A stretch of 64,000 bases of DNA from Prostheceraeus crozeri (taxonomy: Eukaryota > Platyhelminthes > Polycladida > Euryleptidae). Made by a program: the position numbers and the translations under genes. Of the stretch, positions 1 through 11,044 are shown in pieces (the first letter of the stretch is position 1; every line of letters begins with the position of its first letter). Where the stretch lies: contig CAJQUW010010440.1 of assembly GCA_907163375.1 (NCBI GenBank), forward strand, positions 1 through 64,000. Direction: 5' to 3'. Under the pieces are notes generated by a model. That model saw nothing but the letters and a program-made list of their open reading frames with translations. It made no database searches and was not told the DNA's origin.

Positions 1-135
1 TACGAATATGTTGCATCATAGACATTTGAAACACGATTTAATCATTTGAATTTTTCAATGTGAAGTTTAGTACAATATTATTTCATCAGCTTACAAAAGT
101 CACTGTTTTTTAAACTTGCAAGCGATCACGGAATC

Positions 136-512
136 ATGAAAGTCACAGAGGAATGCAAGATTTGTAAGAAATTAATGACTCGCGGACAGCTCCAATTCTC
201 TTCTAACTGCATGCACCTCTACCATTCCAAGTGCAGCATTGTTCCATATGTAGAATGACACAACAAATTCCTACATGCGATGAAGATGTACCCAACGAAG
301 ATCTAATGGTATTCAATAGAAGGAAGAACGCAACCCCACAAAGGGAAGACAGGAAGAGAATTATTGAATGTGCAAATCGCGGAGAAAACTGGGTCAGTCT
401 GGCAAACACTCTCGGCATAAAGTACAAGACAGCCTACTCCTGGATTCGTTATTACATCGATATTACAATTGTAGATTTTTATATTAGATTTGACATTTTC
501 GATATTGCATGA
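136..512 (+). pseudogene. Transposase start: RING-like finger plus HTH, frameshifted
   Basis: From an ATG at 136 one frame reads a zinc-finger-like start, with C-x2-C (ECKICKK) and C-M-H-L-Y-H-x2-C. After about 30 codons the reading continues in another frame (from 231) with HCSIC and then a helix-turn-helix stretch (RIIECANRGENWVSLAN, followed by LGIKYKTAYSWIRYY). That stretch resembles the N-terminal HTH of Tc1/mariner or IS630-like transposases. The two parts meet at about 231, so a one-base frameshift is likely. The frame ends at 512, and no DDE catalytic region follows. A RING finger before a transposase HTH is unusual; chance joining of unrelated pieces is possible. Confidence 0.4.
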
Positions 513-575
513 TGGATTTCTACATTACAAATTCACAGTTCGATATTACAATTGACTTCTTCTATATTACACATG
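436..575. repeat. Diverged short tandem motif
   Basis: A phrase beginning CGATATTACAATTG occurs twice about 84 bases apart, with related ATATTA words between. It is an AT-rich, slightly tandem stretch and replaces the rest of the transposase reading frame. Confidence 0.3.
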
Positions 576-641
576 GAAATGGTGTAGATGGAAAGAACAA
601 AAACTGAATGGAAAAGTCAGCCTAAAATACTTCCAATTCTT

Positions 642-982
642 CATGACGAAGTCCTTTTGTTCGACACAACATCAATTGGATGATGACTGGATCAGCCATC
701 ATTTGATTTATTTCTCATGAGATCTCATGGCAAAGACTGAATCGAATCTTAAATTTCATCTACCGTGCTACTTCCTTTTTTGTAAACCTAAATATAAAAA
801 CTGTTGCCAAGTCTATGGCTCCTTAGTAAGGCTGTTAGGGCCCGCATCATTCTTACTTGTCAATCGCATGATCTCACTTTGTCCGCATCGAAGCAAATAC
901 TGCGGGCCAAGGACCGGGCCGGCGGCTGAATTCCGGTCTGCATGCAGCTGGTGATCATTTGCAACAAAAGGACTTCGTCATG
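642..982. mobile_element. Short non-autonomous element with 20-bp perfect TIRs
   Basis: CATGACGAAGTCCTTTTGTT at 642-661 recurs as its exact reverse complement at 963-982. The 300 bases between have no convincing coding capacity and are locally GC-rich (about 895-945). No clear target-site duplication is visible. This looks like a MITE or the deleted remains of a DNA transposon; the superfamily is not assigned. Confidence 0.6.
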
Positions 983-1067
983 ATGATTATTTGTTAAATC
1001 ATGAGACTTTATTTGTTAATTTCTGTTGGATAATTAGAAAGTCATGTCACTTTAAAATTTAGTCACG

Positions 1068-1087
1068 TTTTTATGCCGCACCCTGTA
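1068..1087 (+). repeat. Tc1/mariner-like terminus
   Basis: The string ends GCCGCACCCTGTA. Read from the other strand it starts TACAGGGTGCGG, the usual style of Tc1/mariner inverted-repeat ends beginning at a TA. The matching left end is not found and may lie outside the window. It may belong to the transposase relic that starts at 136. Confidence 0.35.
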
Positions 1088-2034
1088 AAAATGATTATTT
1101 CAACGTCATTTTTAGAAGTAATAATGGGGTCTTGTAGTAATAAAAATTATCTGTTCCCATCCAACTATCAACTATCAACAATCCAACTCAAGTTACAACA
1201 ATTAGAACAAATAAATTAACAATTAAAGCTTTGAGTTTCGAATGGCTTTAAACACAATGTTTGAATTCAAATTATTTAGAAGTAACTGTTCCAATGCAAC
1301 TATTTTATTAGTAAAAAGTTCACAACTAGTAGCCTGCTAGCGGATATCTCCATACATGTATTCGTTGTCAATAAAGAGAAACTTGTTCACAATAAATGAT
1401 TGAATGAGTAAATAATTATTCTTGGGATATACATGTACACTCATTAAGGAGAATTTTACTAGAAAGCTTGATATTAGTGTTATTCTTGCAAATGAGTGGG
1501 AACCCATCTCTCACCGCTCTGTCCTGGCAAAGTTCATACAAAACTCAAATTAATCAAAAGACAGCTGCGCCCAAGCCGACACAGCAGAGTTAATAATAAA
1601 TTTAATTAATAATCGGGACAACAGCTGGTTTGTAAGTCGCACGATTTGCTTTCGACATGGACATCGGATGAAATCGAGTACATTGCCATAATAGCACACA
1701 CTCAAAAATTTGTGTATGTAACGTATTAGGACAGCTGCAATTCACAACAGATTTTAATTTTTGGTATGTTTTCATAACATTTGTGCGGGTGCGTATCTGC
1801 GTATGCTGCATAGTAAATATCTACATGTAATTATCATCAGATTCGTCATCAGATAAGTCATTGGATAACCCTGTTACGGCATCTGTAAAAGATGGCTCTC
1901 ACCAACGCAGTTACTTCTGTCGCAGTTCTACGTGCAATGGCACGAGGTTTGTTGCTTCAACATAGAAATCTGATTCACATTCAAACCGCGTGGATGGGCC
2001 CTGTCAAGTGTACAAAATTAAAACTGCTGAACAG
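1088..2034. other. No gene recognised
   Basis: AT-rich non-coding sequence. No convincing reading frame, RNA gene or repeat end was found. Confidence 0.6.
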
Positions 2035-2174
2035 GGCCGACCGCACAGAAACTGTGTTAGATAGATAGATAGCGAGAGAGAGAGAGAGAGAGTTGTTAGT
2101 GACAAAGTCATTTCAAAGGGTGAATCTTGCTGGTAGTGATTTGATAGCCTAACAGTATTTCTGTGCGGTCGATC
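2035..2174. mobile_element. ~140-bp MITE-like element with internal microsatellite
   Basis: GACCGCACAGAAA at 2039-2051 is matched by its perfect reverse complement at 2158-2170, and the similarity continues inward to TGTTAG. A (GATA)n(GA)n run (about 2062-2091) lies just inside the left repeat. The small size, inverted ends and internal simple repeat suggest a MITE. No target duplication was recognised. Confidence 0.5.
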
Positions 2175-3814
2175 CGGGTTGGGAATGATCTAAACATCAA
2201 ACAAGGTTTGTTCAGATATTGAATATACTGACAAGAAGTGCTGAGCAAGAGAACTTTGGGTTGATAATATCCCAAAGCTCAGAGATGGTCTCAATGCTTC
2301 ACAGACGTAGCACAAACCACATTTGATATATTTAATAATGTAAGTCACTCTTCCTCTCTTCAATATTGAGAGAACGCAATTAGTTTATTAAAATCTTGAG
2401 ATGTCAATCAAGAGTTTCACCTTTTCCAGTTCATATATCGAACTACTAAAGTCAATGTTAAAATTACTCAAATCAAGAATAGTTCTTCAATTCAGGCATT
2501 CAATTGTTGATTTCTAATGTCTAGCTGTTGACGACAAAGAAAACTGAAGTCACATATCTCATTTCATGAATAATATTCGCAATTCATTGATAAACAGTTC
2601 TACAAAAACCAATTTAGTTCCGTTTGTCGACTGATAATTCTGCAAATATGCCACGAAATCGCATCTCCTTGGTTGACAAACAAAGAATTGTTGCATCATA
2701 TGAACGTGATGTAGAGACGGTTAGACTTGTATACCAAGTAATGACATCAACCATGAATAGATTATTGATGCACTCCGCTTTCATAAATACATGAATATTT
2801 GGATAATTGTTTGCTATTTTGTGCGATACAGAATAAAAGATGAGATATAGGTGCATAAATATGTAGAGTATGAGATGCATGCACATGTAGGGCCTACATA
2901 AATGAATTATAAAGGTGTTCGTTGAATCTAAGCAGCATACTTGAAAATTGTTTTTTTTAGAAACAAGCCTTGATGTTTTAATTAAAATTTCATCAATTTC
3001 ACTTACACTAAGAAAGCAATTTAGTCAGCTACAAGGTTTGCTTCTTAACCAGTTATTTGACTCAGGGGGGACATTGTGGCCCCTCGGTTGTTTTATCTCA
3101 CGCCGGAACGAATAATTGAAGGTCTCCTTCAGTGACTTGAATATCACATGAAAACATTTACCTCAGTTCATCAAAACAAACCACATTTCTGTCTTTGATT
3201 TGAGATAATTAATGATTGAATGTCGCATTCTTATACATGAATTGGAAAAGGTTTATAATGAAGAGAGAATTGCCAGCATGCACCCTATACTCCTGTAATA
3301 GTAGCAATAACTATAAGCTTTGACGGTCGATCCTTTGAATCGCTAATCAATTGACTGGCCGGTCAAAATGAAAGAGCTTATGAATCACAACACTGTTCAC
3401 TGTTCAGTACATAGCTACAGGTAAGAATTCATATTTGCGCAAGCAGTAGCGGATGAAGAAAATTGAATTAAATAAATAAAGCAATGCCGACAGCGGAATA
3501 TCAAATTGCAGATAAGCGATAGGTTTTCCCGATCAACTATAGTTTTAGACAATGCTGTGCAATATGTCAGACCAAATGCAAATTCAATGAGAGACATCCA
3601 TTGCAATTGTAGTTGTTAGATCAAATAAAATCTGTCAGAGGAAGTGTCCATTTCTATTTATTCTTTTTTTTATTGTTTGCTTAAGGAAGAACAACTGTCA
3701 GACTAGTCACTTTATAAGTGGCACTTGTTGCACTCTGACCATGCATGTGCATTAAGTAGTTTCGTGTAGATCAACATGAAGCTCTAAATTACTTCTATCG
3801 TGTCCAGCTGATGC
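2175..3814. other. No gene recognised
   Basis: AT-rich sequence with only short chance frames. A short inverted match around 3322-3365 (GACGGTCGATC and GGCCGGTCAAAATG) hints at a transposon end but is too short to call. Confidence 0.6.
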
Positions 3815-4009
3815 ATTCACGCGTTCGCATTAAACCGATAACGATAATGACAGCTGATGACGATAAATTGAAATGAAATCGCTCTTCATGGTACATGGTT
3901 CACATTAGACAACGATAAATAGTTGCAATGTGAACAGTGGATCTCAACGATCAAAGGAAATATCGTTTTATTTGACTGTTATTGCCATCGTTCTAGTGTG
4001 AACGCGCCT
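3815..4009. mobile_element. Imperfect palindromic MITE, possibly hAT-like
   Basis: The left end (ACGCGTTCGCATTAAACCG, from about 3819) resembles the reverse complement of the right end (ending CTAGTGTGAACGCGCC at about 4008). Inside, GGTTCACATT and AATGTGAAC form a second inverted pair. Identity of the ends is only about three quarters by eye. It abuts the GC-rich LINE to its right. Confidence 0.35.
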
Positions 4010-4725
4010 ATTCGACGAAAGCATGAGGCGCATGGAACTGAGAGACAGTGTCTGGGGCTGTGTGTTGTCTGTCGCCTGCCCCTGTGCAGAGGGCAGGCTG
4101 CTGTGAGGTGCTCGACTTTTGGGGGGAACTCACTACAAGTGCTGCAGGTCAGCAGGTGTCATAGGGAGCTTGGTATGGGATATTCCGAGCATGGAGCGGT
4201 GAGGACCAGGGAATGAGGGAGGCTGATTGAGGCCGGGAAGTGTGATGGGTGCAAGAGGGTCAGGAAGAGAGGGCATAGGGTGGAGTGCGCATCGTGCAAC
4301 AAAATTCTGCACAAAATGTTCACGGGGATATGATCCAGGGACCAGACCAACCGCACCGAATGGCACAGTTGGATGCGCTGGTATTCCGGGAGAAAAGGGA
4401 GAGATCGGGTCTAGTGGTCTTGCAGTGGAACTGCGATCATCGTAGCTCCCTGATAACTGGGCTGGAGTAGACGAGGGTGGATTGCGTCCTGCAGTAGGAG
4501 ACAAAGCTGAGCACAGATGATGGCTTCGAAGAGTCTGTTTTCCCGGCGCGGGGAGTTGGTCACCATGGTGAGGAGAGGGTTGGCGTAAAGGAAGAGTGAG
4601 ATGCCAGGAGGGAGTGGATTGGAAGTACTGTGGGTGGAGGTTTTGGATTGGAAAGGGTGGATTTCGAGGAGTTACTGTCTCTGTTACCGGGTGGCGGGGA
4701 GGGTTGTTAGGTGGTGGGAGGGGAC
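4010..4725 (+). pseudogene. GC-rich LINE fragment, PHD-like finger and start of endonuclease
   Basis: This stretch is far richer in G and C than its surroundings. It encodes a PHD-like finger (CDGCKRVRKRGHRVECASCN, at about 4240-4300), then the start of an APE-type LINE endonuclease (LVVLQWNCD; then ETKLSTDDGFE in a shifted frame; then a WIGKGGFRGVTV-like stretch). Several frame changes and stops show it is dead. The endonuclease resumes at 5719 after an inserted element. The LINE clade is not assigned. The base composition contrast suggests a different origin or codon use from the AT-rich LINEs elsewhere in the window. Confidence 0.6.
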
Positions 4726-5718
4726 TTAACCTTCCCCCGACGAAGACATTTTTTGCGACATCACCGACGAAGCGGGGTATTTTTTTACCCCATTCGAATT
4801 TCTCTATTTAATTTCGTAGAAATATGTTTTTAAAAAGAAAACACATTTATAGGATCAAGTTCTTTTAATAACAAAACTCAGTAAAAAAAATTGAACCGGG
4901 AACTGCACATCAGAGCTGCACATCAGAACTGCATAGAGAACAAGTAACACTGTAACAAGTACCCCTTAGATTTCTACCTATGGGGAACCGTTAAAGAAAA
5001 GGTGTTCAAAAGGAAGCCACGCAACTTAGAAGAAATTCAACAGCACATCAGTGAAATCATTCAGGTCATAACTCAGGAAGAATTGGCTTCAGTGTTCAAC
5101 AACATGAAAAAACGGATTCAATTGTGTATTCGAGAAAACGGAGGTCATTTTCAGCAATTTCTTTGACTGCTCCCACATCTTTTTGTTACTTGGTTATCAT
5201 TAATACACAAATTACTTGATTTGGAATCATTTGTTTTGATTTTATATTAAGATTAATAGGTGCACAGTCACTTTTTGAACACTCTGTATATAGAGAGAGA
5301 AGCGCATGAGAACAAATAAAAGCGTCGTTTTTTTCATTTCTTACTCGTCACTCCATGCATTTGCATGCTTTACGTTGCTAAATTAATTGTAGGAGTATAC
5401 TAGAATACTAAAGAAATCATTAATTCAGAAGAACATATGATCTAAAGACAAAATAATTACAAAACTAAGACCATTTTAATAAGAAAAAACACCGACGTAG
5501 CCGACGAAGTGGGGTAATAAAATACCCCAGTGACGTTAAGGCCATTTTTTCATTTATATACATTACGTTGATCATCAGGCAAATCATTTATTTTTTACAA
5601 GTGTGTTTGGTACTTTAAACATGTAAAATATTGCCAATGAAAAATAAGTACAAATCATAAACGATTATCAAATACCTCTGGGGTATTTTTTTACCCCGCT
5701 TCGTCGGGGGAAGGTTAA
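4726..5718. mobile_element. TTAA-flanked piggyBac-type non-autonomous element
   Basis: The element is bounded by TTAA at 4726-4729 and 5715-5718. Its ends are 16-bp perfect inverted repeats (CCTTCCCCCGACGAAG and its complement). Just inside, the motif CGACGAAG, GGGGTA, T/A run, TACCCC occurs near both ends and again at about 5493-5527, each a small palindrome. TTAA duplication is the mark of piggyBac transposition. No piggyBac transposase is present; the interior holds part of a mariner transposase instead. It splits a LINE endonuclease that continues on both sides. Confidence 0.75.
4957..5166 (+). pseudogene. Tc1/mariner-type transposase C-terminal fragment
   Basis: An open stretch of about 69 codons ends at TGA 5166. 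It reads PLDFYLWGTVKEKVF, RNLEEIQQHI and ends GGHFQQFL. The FYLWG motif and the G-x-H ending are typical of the last part of mariner-like DDE transposases; the catalytic aspartates are absent. About 120 bases downstream, TTTTTGAACACTCTGTATA (to about 5292) looks like the element's right inverted repeat. It is a 5'-truncated mariner copy inside the TTAA element. Confidence 0.65.
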
Positions 5719-6100
5719 GCGTGCATTATGGGGAGTGGGATGAACGCGTGAGGTCCGACGAGAGGGGAAAGTTGGTGATGGGATGAGCTGGACTTCATGG
5801 CTTTTGGGTCATGAACGACGGCTCAGACACGAGGATTGCGAGAGGGACAGGGTTGATATCGTCGGCGGACGTTTCATTGTGTTCCTCGGACCTGGTGGAT
5901 GTCGCCACGTGTGAGGTGGAGAGGAAGGTGGGATCGGACCATTTTCCCATCCTGGTGACGTTTGCTCGTACGGAGGGAGAAAAGGTGGCTGATGGGAACC
6001 AAGGAAAGGATGTGGGACTGGGAGAGGGTGAATTGTAAAGGACATCAGGATGAGGTGAGGGAGGGGGTAGTGGGGCTGAGAGGTTCCCAGAGAAAAGGTT
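5719..6100 (+). pseudogene. GC-rich LINE fragment, end of endonuclease domain
   Basis: This continues the LINE broken at 4725. The frame 5811-6038 reads NDGSDTRIARGTGLISSADV, then SSDLVDVATCEV and KVGSDHFPILVTF. The SDHFPI motif is the conserved end of APE-type LINE endonucleases (the SDH catalytic box). Composition matches the left part. No reverse transcriptase follows, so the copy is truncated at its 3' side. Confidence 0.65.
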
Positions 6101-6234
6101 TCGTACCAGAGTAGCTATATAGTAGATAGTGTCGACTCAAAAGAGTATCTGTATACAGTGAAAACTTTTTTATATGAAAATATTTAGATTTTTGCGGAGA
6201 TTGCGTTCCTGCAGTCCAAAAAATTATTTGAGCA

Positions 6235-6345
6235 GTTTTTTAAAAGTCAAATTTTTGCAAATTATTCCTGTGTTTACATACTACCGACATGAAGGCAGCA
6301 TATAAGTAGTATGAAACACGTCGGATATAAAATAGAATGAATATT
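6235..6345. repeat. Dispersed repeat, copy 1
   Basis: The segment around TTTTTGCAAATTATTCCTGT and the following GTTTACATACTACCGACATG is closely matched by 29035-29140 in the same orientation. No coding content; unknown family. Confidence 0.5.
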
Positions 6346-6479
6346 TGCCGACAAGCATCTTAATTAACCCCATCTGCTTCAGGCTTTTTCTTGTCGGTGA
6401 AGTATTTGGGGGTATTGTGCCATGTGCTATCGTCCCCTTATGGTCACTCATAATGAATTCTGAGCATAAAGAAACGCAA

Positions 6480-6825
6480 AATTGTTACGCAATATTGTAT
6501 TCTATACTTGCATTCTTTATGGGCATGATCGCACTCAATGCGTTAGAATACAAAGCAAATCTTCTCGTTCTACTCCAATTCGTAGTGGAGTTATTCAGGG
6601 GTCTGTTCTTGACCCTATTTTATTTTTATTTTTCATTGATGATTTAGACTCATGTATATCCAACAGTTTGATATTTAAGTATGCTGATGATGCAAAGCTT
6701 TTGTTCGCGAGAAAAAATCAATTTTCTACAACTCTCCTGGCAAATGCAGGTCTCCAGTCAGACTTAAATGATATCCGTGATTGGTCTGTGAGAAATGGTA
6801 CTCCTGTGAATTTGAGTAAATGTAA
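6480..6825 (+). pseudogene. CR1/Jockey-like LINE reverse transcriptase fragment (left of LTR insertion)
   Basis: The frame reads a CR1-like RT palm: SGVIQGSVLDPILFLFFIDD (motif 4), then IFKYADDAKLLFA with the YADD catalytic box, ending VNLSKCN. The frame is then interrupted by an LTR element at 6826. It resumes on the far side at 10943 with KMYFGRNNPK, the usual continuation of this motif. The LINE is 5'-truncated; a second frame upstream suggests further decay. Confidence 0.75.
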
Positions 6826-7097
6826 TGTACCCAAAATAAAAGTCAGACACGTTCAATTCGACCACTTTCTTTCAACGCCAATTTTTGTGTGTCACAAACA
6901 ATCCTACAAGCCCCACAAATACACGGAGGCAGAGCAGCAAGCTCATAAACATTACATTGACAAGACTCGCAATGACAGACTGTCAGACACATGATACTCT
7001 ACAAACGTTTACCGCTCACTAACAAAAACATGCAACACAACACCCGGGTGAATCTGAGAAACTTAATAGACAATAAATGACAGTACACGAAGCCACA
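6826..7097 (-). repeat. 3' LTR of the Ty3/gypsy-like element
   Basis: 272 bp, TG...CA ends on the plus strand. Identical to the copy at 10666-10937 except for one C/T difference in a CpG. Confidence 0.9.
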
Positions 7098-10000
7098 TCC
7101 CCCGCAGATCTTAAGATCTCAAAAGTAACTAAATGTCTAAGGAGTCATACCGCCAAGGAAGAGCGGAAACACGTGCAGAACGGCGAGGCTGATTGTCCGA
7201 GCTGCTGATAACTATATCTGAGTCAGAATCACTTTCAGAGTTCACTGCAGGTATAGGGCGAATATCTCCAATGTGTCGATGAACTCCATCAACTTCAACG
7301 GCCCCTCGTGAAGTTACTGCTGTAACCCTTTCACGTGTCCATGTAGTTGTGCAATCCGGGCGACTAGGTTTGACAAACACCACATCTCCGACGCGGTAAT
7401 CAACCAAGGGGATGCTTTCTCCATTCAAGATTCTTGATTCACGTAATGGGCAGCGGGGGGATCGACCATAGAAAATGTGATAAGGAATGCCGCCTGAATC
7501 CATGGGAAGAAAATTGTAATAAAAACACCATTTTTCCTTACGTCCTCATGCGATCGAGCGGCCATACGCTTTACAGTCCGATGATGTCGTTCAACGATCG
7601 CGTTTCCGGACGGCCTATGCGCTGAGCGATATTGCATGTCCACTTTCCACTGTTCACACACAGCTGTCAGCTCTCTCGACCTGAAACTCAGGGCGTTGTC
7701 AAGGAGAATTTCATGAGGTACTCCCAAACTCACGAAACACTTCTGTTACTTTAGCAGATATCGTAGACGCCTCTTCATTGGAAATTAATTTCCATATGGC
7801 GTAGCGACTAGGTCCACAGTCGATAAATGTCAGATAGCGTTTTCCACCGTAGTGTGTGACATCAATCGCGATCCGACCCCAGACTCCTTCAACAGACAAA
7901 GTTCCACGCTCCCATCGTACCGGTGAAGGATCAATTGAAGAACATGGGCTACATTCAGATATCACAGTTCTCACCTCGTCTCGGGTTGGGGTTAGGTCAG
8001 GATCCGCACAGTTTATAAGATGTATCGTCTTTTCAATGCCACAGTGAGTAATGTCATGAATCTGTCGTATCTTCTCTTTTCTTGTCATGCCAGTATCTCC
8101 ATCAACAAAAGCACTCGCGACGAAAACAGGTTCTTTCTTCAACCATCGCTTAGGAACTCGCGTCAGTCGGTCTGCCGGATTTTTGTTCGTTGGGACAAGA
8201 ATTGGATCAGGCTTGAGGTTACACTCTTCAATAATGTCGGATAAGATTGACAGTCTTCTGCGGACCAACACCTCACTTAGTCCTCGTGTCTTCACACGGT
8301 GATCATCGAAGATTATAGATCTCAGCCAGTTGAAAACAGTATTTGAGTCAGTCACCACTTCAAGTTGCTTAATATTCCACGACATAGCTAAGTTAACTCC
8401 TTTCAAAACGGTGTCAAGCTCCGCAAGATTTATATGAGCCACATCATCGGCTTCCGCAGCCAGCCATGCTCCAGCCGCAGCCATGGTCTTCCACAACACA
8501 GTCATTTATATGCAGACTGACACCGACGGCCAAGCTGCTGGCATCGCAGTACACTCGGCCAGTGCCACAGTCAGGAATGTACCATACACCTTTCACAGGA
8601 TCGGAATTGGAAACTTGCTGCCAGATCTCACAAACTTTATGACGGACATCGTCAGTTATTACCGAATCCCAATCAGCATCACTAGACAACCGTTTCACAT
8701 AGCTGCATGCAGGCCGAAGCCATGAAGCGACCGGAAAATGACCAATAAGTTTTCCGCAAAAACGGAAAACATCGCGCTTAGTCATCACATCGGTCGGCGC
8801 CTGTAATACGTTGTCACGCTTCCAAAAGAATGTTCCGTTGGACTCGTAGATGGAGAGTCCTAAAACTCTCGACCCACTCAACGTCTCAGGGGGCTTGCAC
8901 TACAACCCGTATTGCCTTAGCAGTTCAACAACCCGATCAACGCTAACGACGTCTTCATTCACGATGATATCATCGACGTAAGAGTCAGATCCACCTTGAA
9001 CCTCAGGATCAGAGGAAAGTACTTTATTTACAATGGCCGACATGATCTTTGGCGCCACGTTCAATCCGAAGCCCAGTCGTGTCAGTGCATAACGCCGACC
9101 CTTGTACTCTACAATCTGATACTTCCACAAGTCTTTGTGAACGTGAACTTGTAGATACGCGTTGCGCAGATCAACAATGCTAAGAGATGTACCAAGCCGA
9201 CGCCACTTACGAATTTTTTCGCCACACACCTGCCTTTGGCCCGTATGACTTGATACGAAGGAATTCAACTCACGAAAGTCGAGAACCGGGCGCACTTTGT
9301 CCTTGTTCGTCTGAACAACGGCCATCAACGGTATCAAACCACCACTGTAAGTGCCACTATATTCCTGCAGCCAACCTTCTTCGATCCATCGCTCCACTTC
9401 TTGCGAGAAAGCAGTTTCCACATCACCGGCCATGGCATATTGGGACACTTTGTTCTTAAGGACAAGGTATCGATCAGCGTCATTCCATCTCCATGATACA
9501 GTCCAAGCCCCTTCTCTGAACACCGCTTCGAAGTCCTTATCAACAACTCTGACCTCGGGCGCACTTGCGACGGCAACAAAATTCGGGAACTCTACCCCTC
9601 TTCCATCTGCAGATACCGAAACACCACCAAGGATACTGATAGCGTCCATTCCGAGTAGCATATCGAATCCAGCCACCACATCAGATACGAGACACGACAG
9701 GCGAATCGAACGACCATTCACATAAACCACACAGTCAAGTGATCGCTCACATAGGACCACATCGCCGTTCATCATCATCACACTGTTTTTCTCCGACATC
9801 ACTCTCCACTTCCAACGATAGTCTTTGACACAATTGATCTTAAACATCCTGTATCGATTAGAGCGGTCGCAGGACGATTGTTCACAGTAACAGTCACAAC
9901 AGGAAGTTGCGCACCACAACTGAGGAGACCACCCGCGCAACGATAGGTGCCTCCTCTTACTCGTTTTTTGTCAATAAAGGACAGGCAGCACGTAAATGTC

Positions 10001-10665
10001 CTTTCTGTTGACAGTTGAAGCATGTCATTGTCTTCAGTTTCTCAGGGCAATGCTTCACGAAGTGAGTGGTACCATTACAAAAGGAACACAATCTCAGCAT
10101 AGGCTTCGACGTCTGTCCATGTTCTTTCGTACCTGAAGCGACGCAGCCGATTTCACTATGACACACTGTCACGATAGTCCTCGTTCTTTCTAGTGTCTCA
10201 GTCAAGGTCAGATCATCAATGGCAGATGATGATTTCAATTGTACTTTTATTTCTCGCGGTAATCCTGATACAAAGGCGCATTTCAACCAGTCTTCATTTT
10301 CAATCGGAGATATCAGCTTCCCCAAACGTCGTAGATCTGATAAATATACATCTGGTGCTTCACCAACAACACAGCGGCGCGACATAAACGATTCATATGC
10401 AGAGAAAGGACTCATCGAAAATGCTCTCAGCAACGCAGATCGTAGAAGTCCGTAGTCTCCCTTCGTCGCTCTCTCCAAACCATCGTACACCGAATACGCA
10501 GGCCCTGACAGGAAGAGAGGTACAAAAGTCTCCAATTTCTTTACATTCTGTAATTCAGCAACCAATTCTACTTTGTTGACCCATTCGTTGAAGTCACTAC
10601 TACCGTCAAACGCCGAAATGATGTCACTAAGTCGTAGTTGAGACCTTGCCATTGCCGTGATAGCT

Positions 10666-10937
10666 TGTACCCAAAATAAAAGTCAGACACGTTCAATTCG
10701 ACCACTTTCTTTCAACGCCAATTTTTGTGTGTCACAAACAATCCTACAAGCCCCACAAATACACGGAGGCAGAGCAGCAAGCTCATAAACATTACATTGA
10801 CAAGACTCGCAATGACAGACTGTCAGACACATGATACTCTACAAACGTTTACCGCTCACTAACAAAAACATGCAACACAACACCCGGGCGAATCTGAGAA
10901 ACTTAATAGACAATAAATGACAGTACACGAAGCCACA
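10666..10937 (-). repeat. 5' LTR of the Ty3/gypsy-like element
   Basis: 272 bp, partner of 6826-7097. The gag start lies only about 13 bases inside it, which leaves little room for a standard leader. Confidence 0.9.
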
Positions 10938-10942
10938 TGTAA

Positions 10943-11044
10943 TAAAATGTACTTTGGTCGAAATAACCCTAAAAACTTAAATAACCCTAAATAACCCTGA
11001 TCAATGCTTGGATTGTCTACAAATCCTGTGTTTCAAATTCAACA
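10943..11044 (+). pseudogene. LINE fragment, right of LTR insertion, and short AAATAACCCT repeats
   Basis: Directly after the LTR target duplication the frame reads CNKMYFGRNNPKN, which joins in sense with the RT fragment ending at 6825. It soon runs into three copies of AAATAACCCT (about 10959-10999). The rest of the LINE is lost or displaced by the piggyBac remnant that follows. Confidence 0.65.

Larger units (their letters stand above)
6826..10937 (-). mobile_element. LTR retrotransposon, Ty3/gypsy-like, broken, very recent
   Basis: A 4.1 kb LTR element lies on the minus strand. Its 272-bp LTRs begin TG and end CA, and the 5-bp target duplication TGTAA is present on both sides (6821-6825, 10938-10942). 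Parts in order: gag with two zinc knuckles (about 9960-10650), aspartic protease with DTGC (about 9800-9960), reverse transcriptase with LDFRELN and YVDD (about 8900-9600), RNase H (about 8450-8880), integrase with zinc-binding and catalytic regions and a C-terminal tail (about 7130-8300). A G-rich tract next to the 3' LTR looks like the polypurine tract; no primer-binding site was recognised. The coding region is broken, with about five interruptions. The LTRs differ at one site, so insertion is recent. Assignment to Ty3/gypsy rests on domain order and RT motifs; BEL/Pao is not fully excluded. Confidence 0.85.

Noticed and set aside
4133-4504. Pro/Ser-rich frame on the minus strand
   Set aside because: Shadow of the GC-rich LINE on the plus strand.
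10959-10999. Telomere-like AAATAACCCT repeats
   Set aside because: Only three imperfect units inside a LINE/piggyBac junction; not a telomeric array.
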